From: Prochlorococcus marinus str. MIT 1214
GTDB lineage: Bacteria; Cyanobacteriota; Cyanobacteriia; PCC-6307; Cyanobiaceae
Direction: 5' to 3'
DNA: 64,000 bases
Assembly: GCF_027359355.1 (NCBI RefSeq)
Contig: NZ_CP114777.1
Coordinates: 62,001-126,000, forward strand
Below are positions 35,822 through 45,766 of this stretch, piece by piece. Position 1 is the stretch's first letter; each line of letters starts with the position of its first letter. Made by a program: the position numbers and the translations under genes. Under the pieces are notes generated by a model. It searched no databases. It had not been told where the DNA came from and saw nothing but the letters and a program-made list of their open reading frames with translations.

Positions 35822-38158
35822 TTAAGATGGTTTGGCAAGAGGGAGTAAGCATTTATCAGAATCGCAACCTGCTGGTCCTGCTTCAGTAAGCTCCCCTTGA
35901 TCATATCGACTAAGAGCATCAAAGAAATCACATTTTCCCCTTCTTTTTATGACTTCTGATTGCAATTTTGTGTAGCATTCTTCGTCAATAGGTTCAAAAG
36001 GAAGTCTGGGGAAAGTCGCATTTGCATCAAACCTTGCTAACAAGGCAGCTGAAATATAACCTTTATTTTCATTAATTGAGCTATGCAAAGCTTTAGCTAA
36101 ACCTTCTATTTCATTTTCTCTGAATTCAATTGTTGCAGAGGTGTTGTGGTCTGTGTAGCTTGTTTGAACTTGCATATAAAAATCAAATTGTGCAAGAGCA
36201 GAGAAGTTATTGATATCTATTTCATCTGCACCAGGTATGGTTGCCCAACTTACCTCAGTAGGAATTTCAACTAGCCACTCAGTACATTTTGGATCAAATG
36301 GATTGTCTAGTAGTTTTCCATTTTCATCTTTATCTGACTGAGAAGGAACGATTGTGTATCCATAATCCATGCAAGCTAATGCGACTGGATCGTTCTTCCT
36401 AAAAGTAATTCTTCTAATAAAACGCTGAGCTTTTGGGGGATGCCAACCTGGCGAAGCTCCTGTTAAAAGACTTTTTGTACCAGCAGGTTGAACTGTTGTA
36501 CAACGACTTGGACGTCGAATATTATGTCTATCACAATAATCAAATACTGTTTCGTTGACAATCTTCCTCCATCGACTCAAAAAAGCAGCTTCTTTGAGTT
36601 TAAAATCCTTTCCTTGTTCTGTTTCTGGTCGTCCGGCTTCCCACCATTTTAACCATGGAGTTCCAAAGGCATGAACGAAAAAGTCAAAAAGTCCTGTGAA
36701 ACTCACCCCAACAATAGGATCCCATTCGCGACTTTTTCTGTATCGCTCTACTTCGAATCGATGATTAAGGAGGCAAGCGACTGACAAGGCTGCTGCTTTG
36801 AAAGCATCTTCTTGTTGATTTAGGTCTAATGGATCAATTTGATTAAGATGGATTTCTGCAAGATTACAGTGAAAATCTGAACCTAGAATCTCTCCGCAAG
36901 GATTAAGACCATATCTACTTAGTCTGTGAGAAAGTTCTTTCTCATTAAATGGACCGTAATTTGATTGAATCCATTCGGAGGCTTCTTCTTTCCCTTGGTC
37001 GCAATAGATATCTATAAATTCATTCCTGAGTTCTACTGTTGTAAGGATGTCAGCATTTGATCGAGCAATTGCTTCTGGTGCAAATTGGATAGCCCCCTCA
37101 CCTGAATGAAATTGTTTAGTCACGGCATCAACAAGAACTTTTAAATCAGGTTTGGTGTGGTAAACACGAGTATGGTTGGCCATTCTTAATGCATCTTTCT
37201 CTGGGTCAATACTCCAATTACCCGCTGAGTCTTGTTTCCATAAATTTTCTTTAGCACCAGCAGCTTTTAAATCTAGAGCAGAAAATTGCCTCATACCTGC
37301 ACTTCTTCTGATATTACCAGCAACGATTGTGACAGCTGCTTCGTCGATGAGTAGACAACATTCAATTGAAGTTAGTTTCCTTCCTGATGCTTTGTTTAAA
37401 AGATTTGCTACGCGTGGATATAAATCTTTGAGCTTTACAGGGTTTGCCATACCTCCGAAACCTTTGAGTGACTCACCCGCTGGCCTTACATCTCTTAGAT
37501 CAATAGAGACATTAATAACATTAGAATTAAAACTATTGTCACTGCTTAATTCAAGGATTTTTTGATAGCTATCAACCCATCCACGTCTACTATCGCCAAC
37601 TTTTATCAGTACATTATTGTCTTGTATAGAGAATGTAGTTTTTTCATTCCTTTCCCCAGAGGGAGTTAATCCAATATCTGAAACATCTTTAATATTAATT
37701 GTATTTTTAACCTCTGGCAGTTGATCAATTAAGTGAGGTTCAATTATTGCACCTGTTCCACAACCCATCATGGCTAAATCCATCATGAGTCCAAAGGCTT
37801 GCCAATCAACAAGATTTGTTGAGGTGCAATTGTAAGCTCCAGAAAAATTTTTTTCTTTCCCAATCCATTCTGTTCCACCTATCCAAAGCCATCGACCTGA
37901 GGGAAGAGCTTTTTTCTCCTGCTGCATTCTTTGCATTAAATTTATTTCTGCTTCCTTTAACCCCCCAAGATTCTTTAGACCATCAAGGTTTCTTTTATTT
38001 ACTTGCTCCCAGCTTTCACGACCTGCTGGAAGTTTCCTACTATAAGTTCTGTAAAAGACAGGATTAGCTGCAGGTGCAGTTATTGGAAAATCAGTTGTAA
38101 CATTTTTTTCCCCCGATGCTGAATTATTGGTTTCGGGCTGGCTTGTTGCGATTGTCAA
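35822..38158 (-). CDS. nrdJ: Adenosylcobalamin-dependent ribonucleoside-triphosphate reductase (class II)
   Basis: 778-aa monomeric class II ribonucleotide reductase that makes deoxynucleotides using coenzyme B12. Visible: the N-terminal substrate-site cysteine in GAYNCTSTNLVDW, the radical site area LNPCGEILGSDFHCNLAEIHL, VQPAGTKSLLTGASPGWHPP, and a C-terminal redox pair in GPAGCDSDKCLLPL. It replaces the class I enzyme and makes the cell depend on cobalamin (compare cbiX). It diverges from a methyltransferase gene, with a dyad in the 112-bp gap. Confidence 0.95.
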   Translation of the reverse strand: MTIATSQPETNNSASGEKNVTTDFPITAPAANPVFYRTYSRKLPAGRESWEQVNKRNLDGLKNLGGLKEAEINLMQRMQQEKKALPSGRWLWIGGTEWIGKEKNFSGAYNCTSTNLVDWQAFGLMMDLAMMGCGTGAIIEPHLIDQLPEVKNTINIKDVSDIGLTPSGERNEKTTFSIQDNNVLIKVGDSRRGWVDSYQKILELSSDNSFNSNVINVSIDLRDVRPAGESLKGFGGMANPVKLKDLYPRVANLLNKASGRKLTSIECCLLIDEAAVTIVAGNIRRSAGMRQFSALDLKAAGAKENLWKQDSAGNWSIDPEKDALRMANHTRVYHTKPDLKVLVDAVTKQFHSGEGAIQFAPEAIARSNADILTTVELRNEFIDIYCDQGKEEASEWIQSNYGPFNEKELSHRLSRYGLNPCGEILGSDFHCNLAEIHLNQIDPLDLNQQEDAFKAAALSVACLLNHRFEVERYRKSREWDPIVGVSFTGLFDFFVHAFGTPWLKWWEAGRPETEQGKDFKLKEAAFLSRWRKIVNETVFDYCDRHNIRRPSRCTTVQPAGTKSLLTGASPGWHPPKAQRFIRRITFRKNDPVALACMDYGYTIVPSQSDKDENGKLLDNPFDPKCTEWLVEIPTEVSWATIPGADEIDINNFSALAQFDFYMQVQTSYTDHNTSATIEFRENEIEGLAKALHSSINENKGYISAALLARFDANATFPRLPFEPIDEECYTKLQSEVIKRRGKCDFFDALSRYDQGELTEAGPAGCDSDKCLLPLAKPS

Positions 38159-38189
38159 AATCTTTGTATCTCTTTGGTAAGTACTACGG

Positions 38190-38209
38190 TAACGCCATGT
38201 ATAGCGTTA
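38190..38209. promoter_or_regulatory. Dyad in the nrdJ / methyltransferase divergent promoter region
   Basis: TAACGC and GCGTTA separated by 8 bases. It overlaps AGTACTACGGTAA (38180-38192), which partly resembles the cyanobacterial LexA site AGTACNNNNGTNC. It may be an operator; the resemblance is imperfect. Confidence 0.35.
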
Positions 38210-38270
38210 GCAAGTTTTTTTAACACCATCTACAGGGCTCCAAAGAAAAAACAAATTTTTTCTTTTAGTA

Positions 38271-38954
38271 ATGAAGAGAACACCGGAACCAGAACTCATG
38301 CAGATCCCTTCGCAGGTAAGGGCTTATGCAGATGCGGATTTCTCTAGGAGTGATTCTATGGTTGTTAAATCGCTTGAAAAATATTTAATAAAAGTAGGAA
38401 AAACTCTTAATGAAAATGATGTGATTTTTGATATGGCATGTGGGCCAGGAAATATTGCAGAGAGAATTGCCAAGAATTGGCCCTTTGTAAATGTTATGGG
38501 AATTGATGGCTCAAAGGAAATGTTGAATGAAGCAGAAAACAGACTTTCCCTCAATCCTACGAAGAACCTTTCTTATGAATTGATTGACATCAATTCGATA
38601 GCCTCAGGTGCAATACATTTTCCTTTTAAAGCTGATGTCTTAGTCAGTAATAGTGCCTTGCACCATTTTCACAACCCTTATTGTTTTTGGGATGCATTAA
38701 AAAAACTTGGTAAAACAAAGTGCATTCATATTCATCGTGATTTAATAAGGCCTGCCTCTGTTGAAAAAGCATTTGAGCTAAAAGAAAAACATCTTTCAAA
38801 TTCTCCAGAAATTCTAAAAAAGGATTTTTATGCATCTCTCAAGGCATCATTTACAGTTGAGGAAGTATCACAACAGTTAGTCGATGTAGGGTTATCTCAA
38901 TTAGAGGTTTTTCAAGTTGATGAGCTTTATTTTGAGATTATTGGGCATATTTAA
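38271..38954 (+). CDS. Class I SAM-dependent methyltransferase
   Basis: 227-aa methyltransferase. SAM motif I FDMACGPGNIAERIA (about residue 54), motif II GIDGSKEMLNEA, and SNSALHHFHNPYCFW as the motif IV region. The substrate is not evident; the layout with 'ALHHFHNP' resembles ubiquinone/menaquinone-type and small-molecule methyltransferases. prfC follows after 36 bp on the same strand. Confidence 0.85.
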   Translation: MKRTPEPELMQIPSQVRAYADADFSRSDSMVVKSLEKYLIKVGKTLNENDVIFDMACGPGNIAERIAKNWPFVNVMGIDGSKEMLNEAENRLSLNPTKNLSYELIDINSIASGAIHFPFKADVLVSNSALHHFHNPYCFWDALKKLGKTKCIHIHRDLIRPASVEKAFELKEKHLSNSPEILKKDFYASLKASFTVEEVSQQLVDVGLSQLEVFQVDELYFEIIGHI

Positions 38955-38990
38955 TCTTTTCTCTGAACAATTGAACAACCAAAAACAATA

Positions 38991-40658
38991 ATGAAATCAA
39001 CTCCCCAAGACAAAACTAATTTAGATCCAAGATTAGAAGAAGAACTAACTATATCTTTAAGTAGTGAGGTTGCTAAAAGAAGAAATTTTGCGATTATTTC
39101 CCACCCTGATGCTGGGAAAACCACTTTGACAGAAAAACTTTTACTTTATGGCGGAGCTATTCAACAAGCTGGAGCAGTAAAAGCTAGAGGAGAGCAAAGA
39201 AAAGTCACTTCTGACTGGATGGAGCTTGAAAAACAAAGAGGCATCTCAATCACATCAACTGTTTTACAATTTGCTTATAAAGATAAGACTATTAATTTAT
39301 TAGATACTCCTGGGCACCAAGATTTTTCGGAAGATACGTATCGGACACTTGCCGCTGCTGATAATGCTGTGATGCTTGAGGATGCAGCGAAAGGACTTGA
39401 ACCTCAAACAAGAAAGCTTTTTGAGGTTTGCAAAATGCGTCAAATACCAATTTTTACGTTCATCAATAAGATGGATAGGCCAGGTCAAGAGCCGCTGGAA
39501 TTATTAGATGAGATTGAGTCTGAATTAGGATTGTCAACCTTTGCAGTCAATTGGCCAATAGGAAGTGGTGAATTTTTTAGAGGTGTTGTTGAGCGTGCAA
39601 CCAAAGAAGTTGTTTTATTTTCTAGGGCGGAACGAGGAAAGCAATCTAGTGAAATAAGGTTGAAAATTAATGATCCGCAACTTAAAAATTTAGTAGAAGA
39701 AGAACTATTGACAAAAGCACTAGAAGAGATTGAGATACTTGATGAGGCTGGTTGTGACTTAAATCAAGAATTAATCTTATCTGGTGAATTAACGCCTGTG
39801 TTTTTTGGATCTGCAATGACAAACTTCGGGGTTAGGCCATTTTTAGATAATTTTCTTGAGTTATCTCAGGGACCCGTTGCTCGAAATAGCTTTGATGGAC
39901 CAATCGTTCCTACAAGAGAATCATTTAGTGGATTTGTATTTAAATTACAAGCAAATATGGATCCAAAACATAGAGATAGAGTTGCCTTCGTCAGAGTATG
40001 TAGTGGGAGGTTTAAAAAAGATATGACAGTTCAACATGCTAGGACGGGTAAACAAATCAGGCTTTCAAGGCCCCAAAAGATTTTTGGTCAAGATAGGGCC
40101 GTTGTTGATGATGCTTACCCTGGCGATGTTATTGGTTTGAATAATCCAGGGATGTTTTCTATTGGAGATACATTATTTATTGGATCTAGAGTTGAATTTG
40201 AGGGGATTCCATGTTTTAGCCCTGAGATATTTAGCTGGCTAAGGAATCCAAATCCTTCAGCTTTTAAAAACTTTAGAAAAGGTGTCAATGAATTAAGAGA
40301 GGAGGGAGCAGTTCAAATTCTTTACGATAAAGATCAAAGCAAAAGAGATCCAATTTTGGCAGCAGTTGGTCAGCTTCAGCTTGAGGTGGTACAACATCGA
40401 CTTGCTAGTGAATATGGAGTGGAAACTAGGCTTGAACCAATGGGTTTTCAAGTCGCTAGATGGGTAAAAGGGGGATGGCCAGTTTTAGAGGAGGTTGGGA
40501 GGATTTTTAATTGCAAAACTGTTCAGGATGCTTGGCTTAGACCAGTACTGCTTTTTAAAAATGAGTGGAATCTAAATCAGTTAAAGGAAGATCATCCTGA
40601 AATGGAATTAAACTCAGTTGCACCGGTTGTCAGTGGTGTTGATCCTGTTTCCCTTTGA
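38991..40658 (+). CDS. prfC: Peptide chain release factor 3
   Basis: 555-aa translational GTPase that recycles RF1/RF2 from the ribosome. G1 [16 protein letters not shown], the RF3-type insertion [36 protein letters not shown]3 [16 protein letters not shown] and G4 NKMDRPGQ are present. Somewhat long compared with Escherichia RF3 (529 aa), due to a longer N-terminus. It probably follows the methyltransferase in one transcript, and the CPP1-like gene comes 55 bp later. Confidence 0.96.
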   Translation: MKSTPQDKTNLDPRLEEELTISLSSEVAKRRNFAIISHPDAGKTTLTEKLLLYGGAIQQAGAVKARGEQRKVTSDWMELEKQRGISITSTVLQFAYKDKTINLLDTPGHQDFSEDTYRTLAAADNAVMLEDAAKGLEPQTRKLFEVCKMRQIPIFTFINKMDRPGQEPLELLDEIESELGLSTFAVNWPIGSGEFFRGVVERATKEVVLFSRAERGKQSSEIRLKINDPQLKNLVEEELLTKALEEIEILDEAGCDLNQELILSGELTPVFFGSAMTNFGVRPFLDNFLELSQGPVARNSFDGPIVPTRESFSGFVFKLQANMDPKHRDRVAFVRVCSGRFKKDMTVQHARTGKQIRLSRPQKIFGQDRAVVDDAYPGDVIGLNNPGMFSIGDTLFIGSRVEFEGIPCFSPEIFSWLRNPNPSAFKNFRKGVNELREEGAVQILYDKDQSKRDPILAAVGQLQLEVVQHRLASEYGVETRLEPMGFQVARWVKGGWPVLEEVGRIFNCKTVQDAWLRPVLLFKNEWNLNQLKEDHPEMELNSVAPVVSGVDPVSL

Positions 40659-40713
40659 AGTAGATTAATATCTAATTAATAAAGAGAGTTCATAAATCTT
40701 TTTTTGAAAATCT

Positions 40714-41403
40714 ATGGATCCTGGTACCAATTCACAATCAAATTCAAACTCACAAGATCCCTATTTGATACTTGGAATAAATGAGGGTGCAAGTTTTGAT
40801 GCTATTCAAGAAGCAAGGGACAAAAAGTTAATTGAGGCTGGAGAAGAGCAAATCACTAAAGCAAAAATAGAAGCTGCTTATGATTCATTGCTAATGGTAA
40901 GTCTTAAGTCAAGACAACTTGGTAATGCAAGTAACGAGGCAATAACTGCATCAAAGAAAGAAAATGAAGCCAAGAAAGTTGGTGAGAAAGGACCTGGTTC
41001 TCTTCTTACTAGATTGAAAAATTTAAATCTTCCTAAATATGAGGCATCAAAATCTAATTTTTTACCAAGCTTAGAGTTGCCCTCTGGACAAGAATTAAAT
41101 ATAAGAATTTCTCTTGGAATATTGGCTTTTTTACTTGTTTTAATTGTGCCTTCTGAAAGTGTTGAATTAATACTTTCATTATCAACAATAGGCCTATTCA
41201 TTAGTCAATCTCGGAGAGGTAGGCCTTTCTTTTCGTCTATCCTCTGGTGCATTCTTCTTCTGAGTATAGGACTTCTATCTGGGGCATTACTTTTGGGTGG
41301 TGCTCAATCATTTATTGATAACGCTGGATCATTGTCTTCAGACAAATTTGAAGCGATACCCGCAGTATTTTTACTTTGGTTAGGAGTGATTTTCCTTGAT
41401 TAA
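40714..41403 (+). CDS. CPP1-like (DUF3353) membrane protein
   Basis: 229 aa. The N-terminal about 70 residues (DPYLILGINEGASFDAIQEARDKKLIEAGEEQITKAKIEAAYDSLL) are a J-domain-like segment without the HPD tripeptide; residues of about 125-228 form three or four membrane helices. This is the layout of the cyanobacterial/plastid CPP1 family, whose plant member stabilises protochlorophyllide oxidoreductase. Convergent with hslO with a 4-bp gap. The role in this organism is inference. Confidence 0.82.
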   Translation: MDPGTNSQSNSNSQDPYLILGINEGASFDAIQEARDKKLIEAGEEQITKAKIEAAYDSLLMVSLKSRQLGNASNEAITASKKENEAKKVGEKGPGSLLTRLKNLNLPKYEASKSNFLPSLELPSGQELNIRISLGILAFLLVLIVPSESVELILSLSTIGLFISQSRRGRPFFSSILWCILLLSIGLLSGALLLGGAQSFIDNAGSLSSDKFEAIPAVFLLWLGVIFLD

Positions 41404-41407
41404 TCCT

Positions 41408-42307
41408 TTAATCGATTAAAGATACCAATTCATCCTCGTTAACAAGATAAACATTTTTGCAGAATTGACATGTAAGTTCTGCTTTCCCATCCTCCTTTAT
41501 CATTTCCTGAAGCTCTTTTTTTCCCAATATCTTCAATGCTGATAGGCTTCTTTCTCTTGAGCATCTACATTTAAAACGAACTTCTTGGGATGTGCTAATA
41601 ATATCTGAATGTGATTGATCAAGATCAGGAAAAATTTCTTCAATTAGAGAAATAAGGTTTGTCCCTTTTTTGTTTAATAATTCACTAAAAGAGTTAATTT
41701 CTTTACATCGATCTTCAAGTAGGGCTATCAATGAATAGTCTCGTTCTGCTTTGGGTAGTATTTGTGCTAAAAGTCCTCCGCTACAAACTATTCCATCTTG
41801 ATTAATTCTTTCTCCAACAAACACAGCTGATGGAGTTTGTTCAGAATGTAATAAATAGGAAGCTATATCTTCACCTATACCTCCATTAATTAATTCAACT
41901 GTGCTGTTGTGCGGTTCACCTTTTCCATCGTCTCTAATAACGTGAAGATAGCCAATACCTGTAGCTTTTTTAAAATCAAATGTATAGTGATTGCTTTTAT
42001 TTTTAATTAGGTCTAATTCAAGACTTGGATCGCCAACGTAACCTCTCACACTTCCATCTCTACCCGCATCAATGGTTAATCCTTTTAGTGGTCCATTTGA
42101 GCTTACCCTCAAAGTCACCCTTCCATGATTTACTTTCATTGAGCTTGCAAGCAATAGACTTGCACTCATGGCCCTACCTACAATTGCAGAAGTTAAATAT
42201 GAAAGAGAATGTCTTTTTTTTGCTTCTTTTGTTGATTCAGTTGTTGACACGGCGACTAGCCTGATCCCTCCTCTCGCAGCAGTAGCTCTCACTAGTAAAT
42301 CTGTCAT
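41408..42307 (-). CDS. hslO: Redox-regulated chaperone Hsp33
   Basis: 299-aa redox-activated holdase chaperone. The N-terminal domain is typical ([22 protein letters not shown]), and the C-terminal zinc site uses [10 protein letters not shown] (CxC) and [10 protein letters not shown] (CxxC), which form disulfides upon oxidation. It lies 16 bp downstream of an ABC ATPase gene on the same strand. Confidence 0.95.
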   Translation of the reverse strand: MTDLLVRATAARGGIRLVAVSTTESTKEAKKRHSLSYLTSAIVGRAMSASLLLASSMKVNHGRVTLRVSSNGPLKGLTIDAGRDGSVRGYVGDPSLELDLIKNKSNHYTFDFKKATGIGYLHVIRDDGKGEPHNSTVELINGGIGEDIASYLLHSEQTPSAVFVGERINQDGIVCSGGLLAQILPKAERDYSLIALLEDRCKEINSFSELLNKKGTNLISLIEEIFPDLDQSHSDIISTSQEVRFKCRCSRERSLSALKILGKKELQEMIKEDGKAELTCQFCKNVYLVNEDELVSLID

Positions 42308-42323
42308 TGATTAGTTGAATTGT

Positions 42324-42971
42324 TTACTCAGGGATAAGTTGACCATTGTGCAACTCATAATTGTCAGTATTCAAATTTTTAAAAAGTTCAGGTTCATGTG
42401 TAACTATTAGAATAGTCTGCTTGTCTTTTAGCTTTGCGAGTAATTCTATAATTCCGTTTCTTACTGACCAATCTAAACCTGCTGTTGGCTCGTCTAATAA
42501 AAGTACTTTTGGACTCCTTAAGAGTTGAACAGCAATAGCTAGTCGTCGTTGTTGTCCTCCACTAAGAGATTCTGGTGGCTTTTTTAAATCTAAGTTGATC
42601 AACCCAACTTTTGTGAGGGCTGAAATTTGTTCTTCAGTGGTTAATCTCTTATGTCCAAGACGTAATTCTTGAGCCACCGATAATCCAAGAAAATATCTTT
42701 CTGGAAATTGAAAAACCAATCCACATAAACACCTGCGCTGACGTGCATTTAGAGTTTTGTTGAACCATGTTATTTCTCCTTTTTGATATCCCGAAAGACC
42801 GCTAATGATTTCTACCAATGTAGTTTTTCCACTTCCACTGGGTCCTTTAACTATGGTGATTTTTCCAGTATTTGATTTTAAACACAAATCTTGAAGGATT
42901 GGCTTCTCTGCTGTTGAGGGATGGTAATAAATATTTTTTAAACTAAGCATTTTTATTGAGGCTTTGATCAA
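42324..42971 (-). CDS. ABC transporter ATP-binding protein (ECF-like)
   Basis: 215-aa ATPase with Walker A GPSGSGKTTL, Q-loop LVFQFPERYFLG, signature LSGGQQRRLAIAVQLL, Walker B VLLLDEPTAGLDW and switch His in VTHEPE. The FPE Q-loop and small size resemble the energy-coupling-factor type A subunits and the plastid ABCI11/NAP14 group. No permease lies next to it, so it is an orphan subunit. It is likely co-transcribed with hslO. Confidence 0.88.
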   Translation of the reverse strand: MIKASIKMLSLKNIYYHPSTAEKPILQDLCLKSNTGKITIVKGPSGSGKTTLVEIISGLSGYQKGEITWFNKTLNARQRRCLCGLVFQFPERYFLGLSVAQELRLGHKRLTTEEQISALTKVGLINLDLKKPPESLSGGQQRRLAIAVQLLRSPKVLLLDEPTAGLDWSVRNGIIELLAKLKDKQTILIVTHEPELFKNLNTDNYELHNGQLIPE

Positions 42972-43061
42972 TTAAATAAAGATTTTTCAATTTTATTTAA
43001 TCAATTTACATTAGATTATGTTTGATATCTTTTGGTTTTTCTTTTTTAAGATCTATTTTTT

Positions 43062-43511
43062 ATGGAAGTTAGATTTCGTGAAGTTGATCCTTTCAATTGT
43101 TGGATATGGCTTAGATATTCAGATGTCCCAAGTAAGGGAGAAAAAGAATACGTTGATGGTATTTTTGATTCTTGGTATGTGCTAGGCAGACTTGGGGGAT
43201 TTAATTCTGAAAATTTGCAAGCGCATGAAATGGGTTCTGATGTCAGTTGGATGAGCTATGAAAATGACGATACCTCTTCTAGTCTTCCATCATTAATGCA
43301 TAATCTTGGAGAATTTGAATTTAATGAGTGTTGGGCTAGATGTTGGGTAGATTTAGGTACTTCTGACCTCATAGCAATTGATGTTTTGATAAATGTACTA
43401 AAACAAATGGATGTTGATGTTGTGAAAATAGAGGAACTAATTATCGGAGGAGTAAATCAAGATTGGCCAGTAGAAGAACATCCTGATTCAATATTTTCTT
43501 CAATAGATTAA
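43062..43511 (+). CDS. DUF3531 family protein
   Basis: 149-aa cyanobacterial and plastid protein of unknown function (DUF3531). The start MEVRFREVDPFNCWIWLRY and the later NECWARCWVDLGTSDLIAIDVLINVL are typical. Soluble. It ends 6 bp before rsmE, so the two genes are likely translated from one message. Confidence 0.85.
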   Translation: MEVRFREVDPFNCWIWLRYSDVPSKGEKEYVDGIFDSWYVLGRLGGFNSENLQAHEMGSDVSWMSYENDDTSSSLPSLMHNLGEFEFNECWARCWVDLGTSDLIAIDVLINVLKQMDVDVVKIEELIIGGVNQDWPVEEHPDSIFSSID

Positions 43512-43517
43512 TTTTCT

Positions 43518-44282
43518 ATGGCTAAGAAAATAAGATTATTTATAGATCCAAATCGATTAAGTGATGAAATCGATTCAAATGGAGAGTTGACTTTGACCTC
43601 TAATGAATCACATTATTTATCTAGGGTTATGAGGATGAGATCTGAAGATCTTTTAGAGGTTATTGATGGAAAAGGTCACCTTTGGAACGCAAAAATTGTT
43701 GAAAAAAAAACTATAAAACTTACCAATGGTTTTGATAAATCTCTTCAAGTCGTTTCAAGAGAGAGACCATTAATAGGCATTGCTGTAGTTATTCCTAAAA
43801 AGGGGTTTGAAAACTTTTTGCAAATGAGTTGTGAGATAGGAGTTGATATTATTCAACCATTGATTTCAAAACGATCAGTAGTTAAAGAATGCAATAACGA
43901 AAAAATTATTAGATATCAAAAAATTATTCATGAAGCCGTCGAGCAATCTGAAAGACTCTGGAGTCCTGAACTTATGCATGTATTGACATTTCCCAATTGG
44001 ATAAATGATTTGCCTTCCGAAGCTCAAATAGGATTTGCCACAACTCGCATTAAAGAATTACAGGATTGTGTGAATTGGCTAAAAGAAACACCACATACAG
44101 TTAATCAACTTTGGGTGGTTATTGGTCCAGAGGGAGGCTGGGATAAAGATGAAGAGGTATTGGCTCTCGACTCTGGCTTGTCTGGGGTGTCTATGGGAGA
44201 AACTATTTTGAGGACATCAACAGCTGCCGTAAGTGCCTGTCAGCTAATGACTTCATGGAGAAGACTTAAATCATCCCTTTAA
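43518..44282 (+). CDS. rsmE: 16S rRNA m3U1498 methyltransferase RsmE
   Basis: 254-aa SPOUT-class enzyme that methylates U1498 of 16S rRNA. The PUA-like N-terminal domain (LIFDPNRLS-like start, ESHYLSRVMRMRSEDLLEVIDGKGHLW) and the C-terminal knot motifs VIGPEGGWDKDEE and SMGETILRTSTAAV are present. Six bases after the DUF3531 gene; 60 bp before the DUF92 gene on the same strand. Confidence 0.95.
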   Translation: MAKKIRLFIDPNRLSDEIDSNGELTLTSNESHYLSRVMRMRSEDLLEVIDGKGHLWNAKIVEKKTIKLTNGFDKSLQVVSRERPLIGIAVVIPKKGFENFLQMSCEIGVDIIQPLISKRSVVKECNNEKIIRYQKIIHEAVEQSERLWSPELMHVLTFPNWINDLPSEAQIGFATTRIKELQDCVNWLKETPHTVNQLWVVIGPEGGWDKDEEVLALDSGLSGVSMGETILRTSTAAVSACQLMTSWRRLKSSL

Positions 44283-44342
44283 GATTGAATATTTTTGATC
44301 ATAAAACCGTCTATTGTTTAGAAACAGGCATGCTGATTAGGA

Positions 44343-45089
44343 ATGATGGCTAACTTCTCTTTTATTAGCGGTATTTGGATTAACGCTTTTTTGATAAATT
44401 TTTTATTGATATTTTTGGGACATAGACTTCCGTTTTTAACTAAGAAAGGTTGGATTCATGCTGGAATACTTGGAACATTTTTATTAGGATCTATTGGTTG
44501 GAATGGTTGGATATCAGTTTGTGTATATCTATTGTTGGGAACTTTAGTTACAAAAATTGGATATAAAAATAAGGCTTCTCGAGGGATTGCTGAATCCAGA
44601 GGTGGTAAACGTGGCCCTGAAAATGTGTGGGGGTCTGCCGCAACAGGTTGCTCACTCGCCTTATTAAGTTGTCTTTGGCCAAACTTCTTAAGTTTATTCA
44701 TGGTGGGTTTTGCTTCTAGTTTCAGCGCAAAACTTTCCGATACTTTTTCAAGTGAAATTGGCAAAAGATTTGGTAAAAGAACTTTTCTAATTACGACTTT
44801 AAAACCAGTATCACCAGGAACAGAGGGGGCAGTAAGCATCGAAGGTTCGATGGCTGGTTTGTTAGGAAGTTTTATCATGACTGTGTTTATGCTTAATCTC
44901 TCGATCATTTCTGGACTATCTGTTGCTTTTATAGTCTTCTTCTCTGGTTATGTAGCAACTTTTTTGGAAAGTTATATTGGAGCAGTGGTTCAAAATAAGA
45001 TTGATTGGATGACTAATGAATTAGTTAATTCTATCCAGACATCTATAGCCGCTATTATTTCTATCTTTTTATATTTGAAGTTTGTTTGA
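44343..45089 (+). CDS. DUF92 family membrane protein (VTE6-like phytyl-phosphate kinase candidate)
   Basis: 248-aa integral membrane protein of the TIGR00297/DUF92 family, with about six helices and the conserved SRGGKRGPENVWGSAATG and SFSAKLSDTFSSEIGKRFGK blocks, followed by LKPVSPGTEGAVSIEGS. The plant homologue VTE6 phosphorylates phytyl phosphate to phytyl diphosphate for tocopherol and chlorophyll synthesis, a sensible role in a phototroph (inference by family). The convergent SGNH hydrolase gene ends 5 bp away. Confidence 0.85.
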   Translation: MMANFSFISGIWINAFLINFLLIFLGHRLPFLTKKGWIHAGILGTFLLGSIGWNGWISVCVYLLLGTLVTKIGYKNKASRGIAESRGGKRGPENVWGSAATGCSLALLSCLWPNFLSLFMVGFASSFSAKLSDTFSSEIGKRFGKRTFLITTLKPVSPGTEGAVSIEGSMAGLLGSFIMTVFMLNLSIISGLSVAFIVFFSGYVATFLESYIGAVVQNKIDWMTNELVNSIQTSIAAIISIFLYLKFV

Positions 45090-45094
45090 AATAT

Positions 45095-45742
45095 TTATTT
45101 TAAATCAGCCCACTTCTTTAGTGCTGGCCATTCGCTAATTTGCTCATAAATCCATTTATGACCCTTAGTATTTAGATGTATTCCATCTGATGAGAGTAAT
45201 TCTTTAAATGATAATAGGTTGATCATTTTCTCATGGATAGATAAAAATGGGACATTTAATTCTAAGCAAGTTTCTTCAATTTTATTTTCATATATAGAAC
45301 AAGCTTGATTTGAATACCAAAGACATTCTGCGAAAGGCATTGAGTCTTCATTAACAGGGGTTAATCCAAGAACCATTATATGTACTTCATTCTTGATTTC
45401 GTTTACTAATTGTTTTAAGCCAAATTTAAAAGCATCTTCGGAAAGTTGGGGCCTGCCATCTTTTCTTCCAATTCTAGCTGTATCATTTAACCCAATTGAT
45501 AGCAAAATACCTTCAGGAACTTTTCTCCTTAACTCTCCCCTTGTTGCCCACTCATTCTTATATCTTATAGCAACTTTCTCTAATCCATCTCCTCTTACTC
45601 CAAGAGAATAAATGATAGGGGCACCATCTAAATTTAACCAGTTTTTTCTTAATCTCTCAGACCATCCCCCTCCCTCTAGATCTCCCCATCCGTAAACTCC
45701 ACTATCTCCTATTATGATTAATTTTTTCTGATATTTATTCAT
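45095..45742 (-). CDS. SGNH/GDSL hydrolase
   Basis: 215-aa esterase-type hydrolase. Block I IIGDSGVYGWGDLEGGGWSERL (Ser), block III SIGLNDTARIG (Asn) and block V SSDGIHLNTKGHKWI (Asp/His) are clear. No signal peptide, so cytoplasmic. It lies 24 bp downstream of phnE on the same strand and may be the last gene of that unit. Substrate unknown. Confidence 0.88.
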   Translation of the reverse strand: MNKYQKKLIIIGDSGVYGWGDLEGGGWSERLRKNWLNLDGAPIIYSLGVRGDGLEKVAIRYKNEWATRGELRRKVPEGILLSIGLNDTARIGRKDGRPQLSEDAFKFGLKQLVNEIKNEVHIMVLGLTPVNEDSMPFAECLWYSNQACSIYENKIEETCLELNVPFLSIHEKMINLLSFKELLSSDGIHLNTKGHKWIYEQISEWPALKKWADLK

Positions 45743-45766
45743 AAGTCGATATGTTGAATAAACTAA

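Noticed and set aside
37176-37565. 129-aa plus-strand ORF inside nrdJ
   Set aside because: Antisense shadow of a conserved enzyme gene; no motif of its own.
44456-44908. 150-aa minus-strand ORF inside the DUF92 gene
   Set aside because: Fully antisense to a well-supported membrane protein; its composition reflects the complementary strand of hydrophobic codons.
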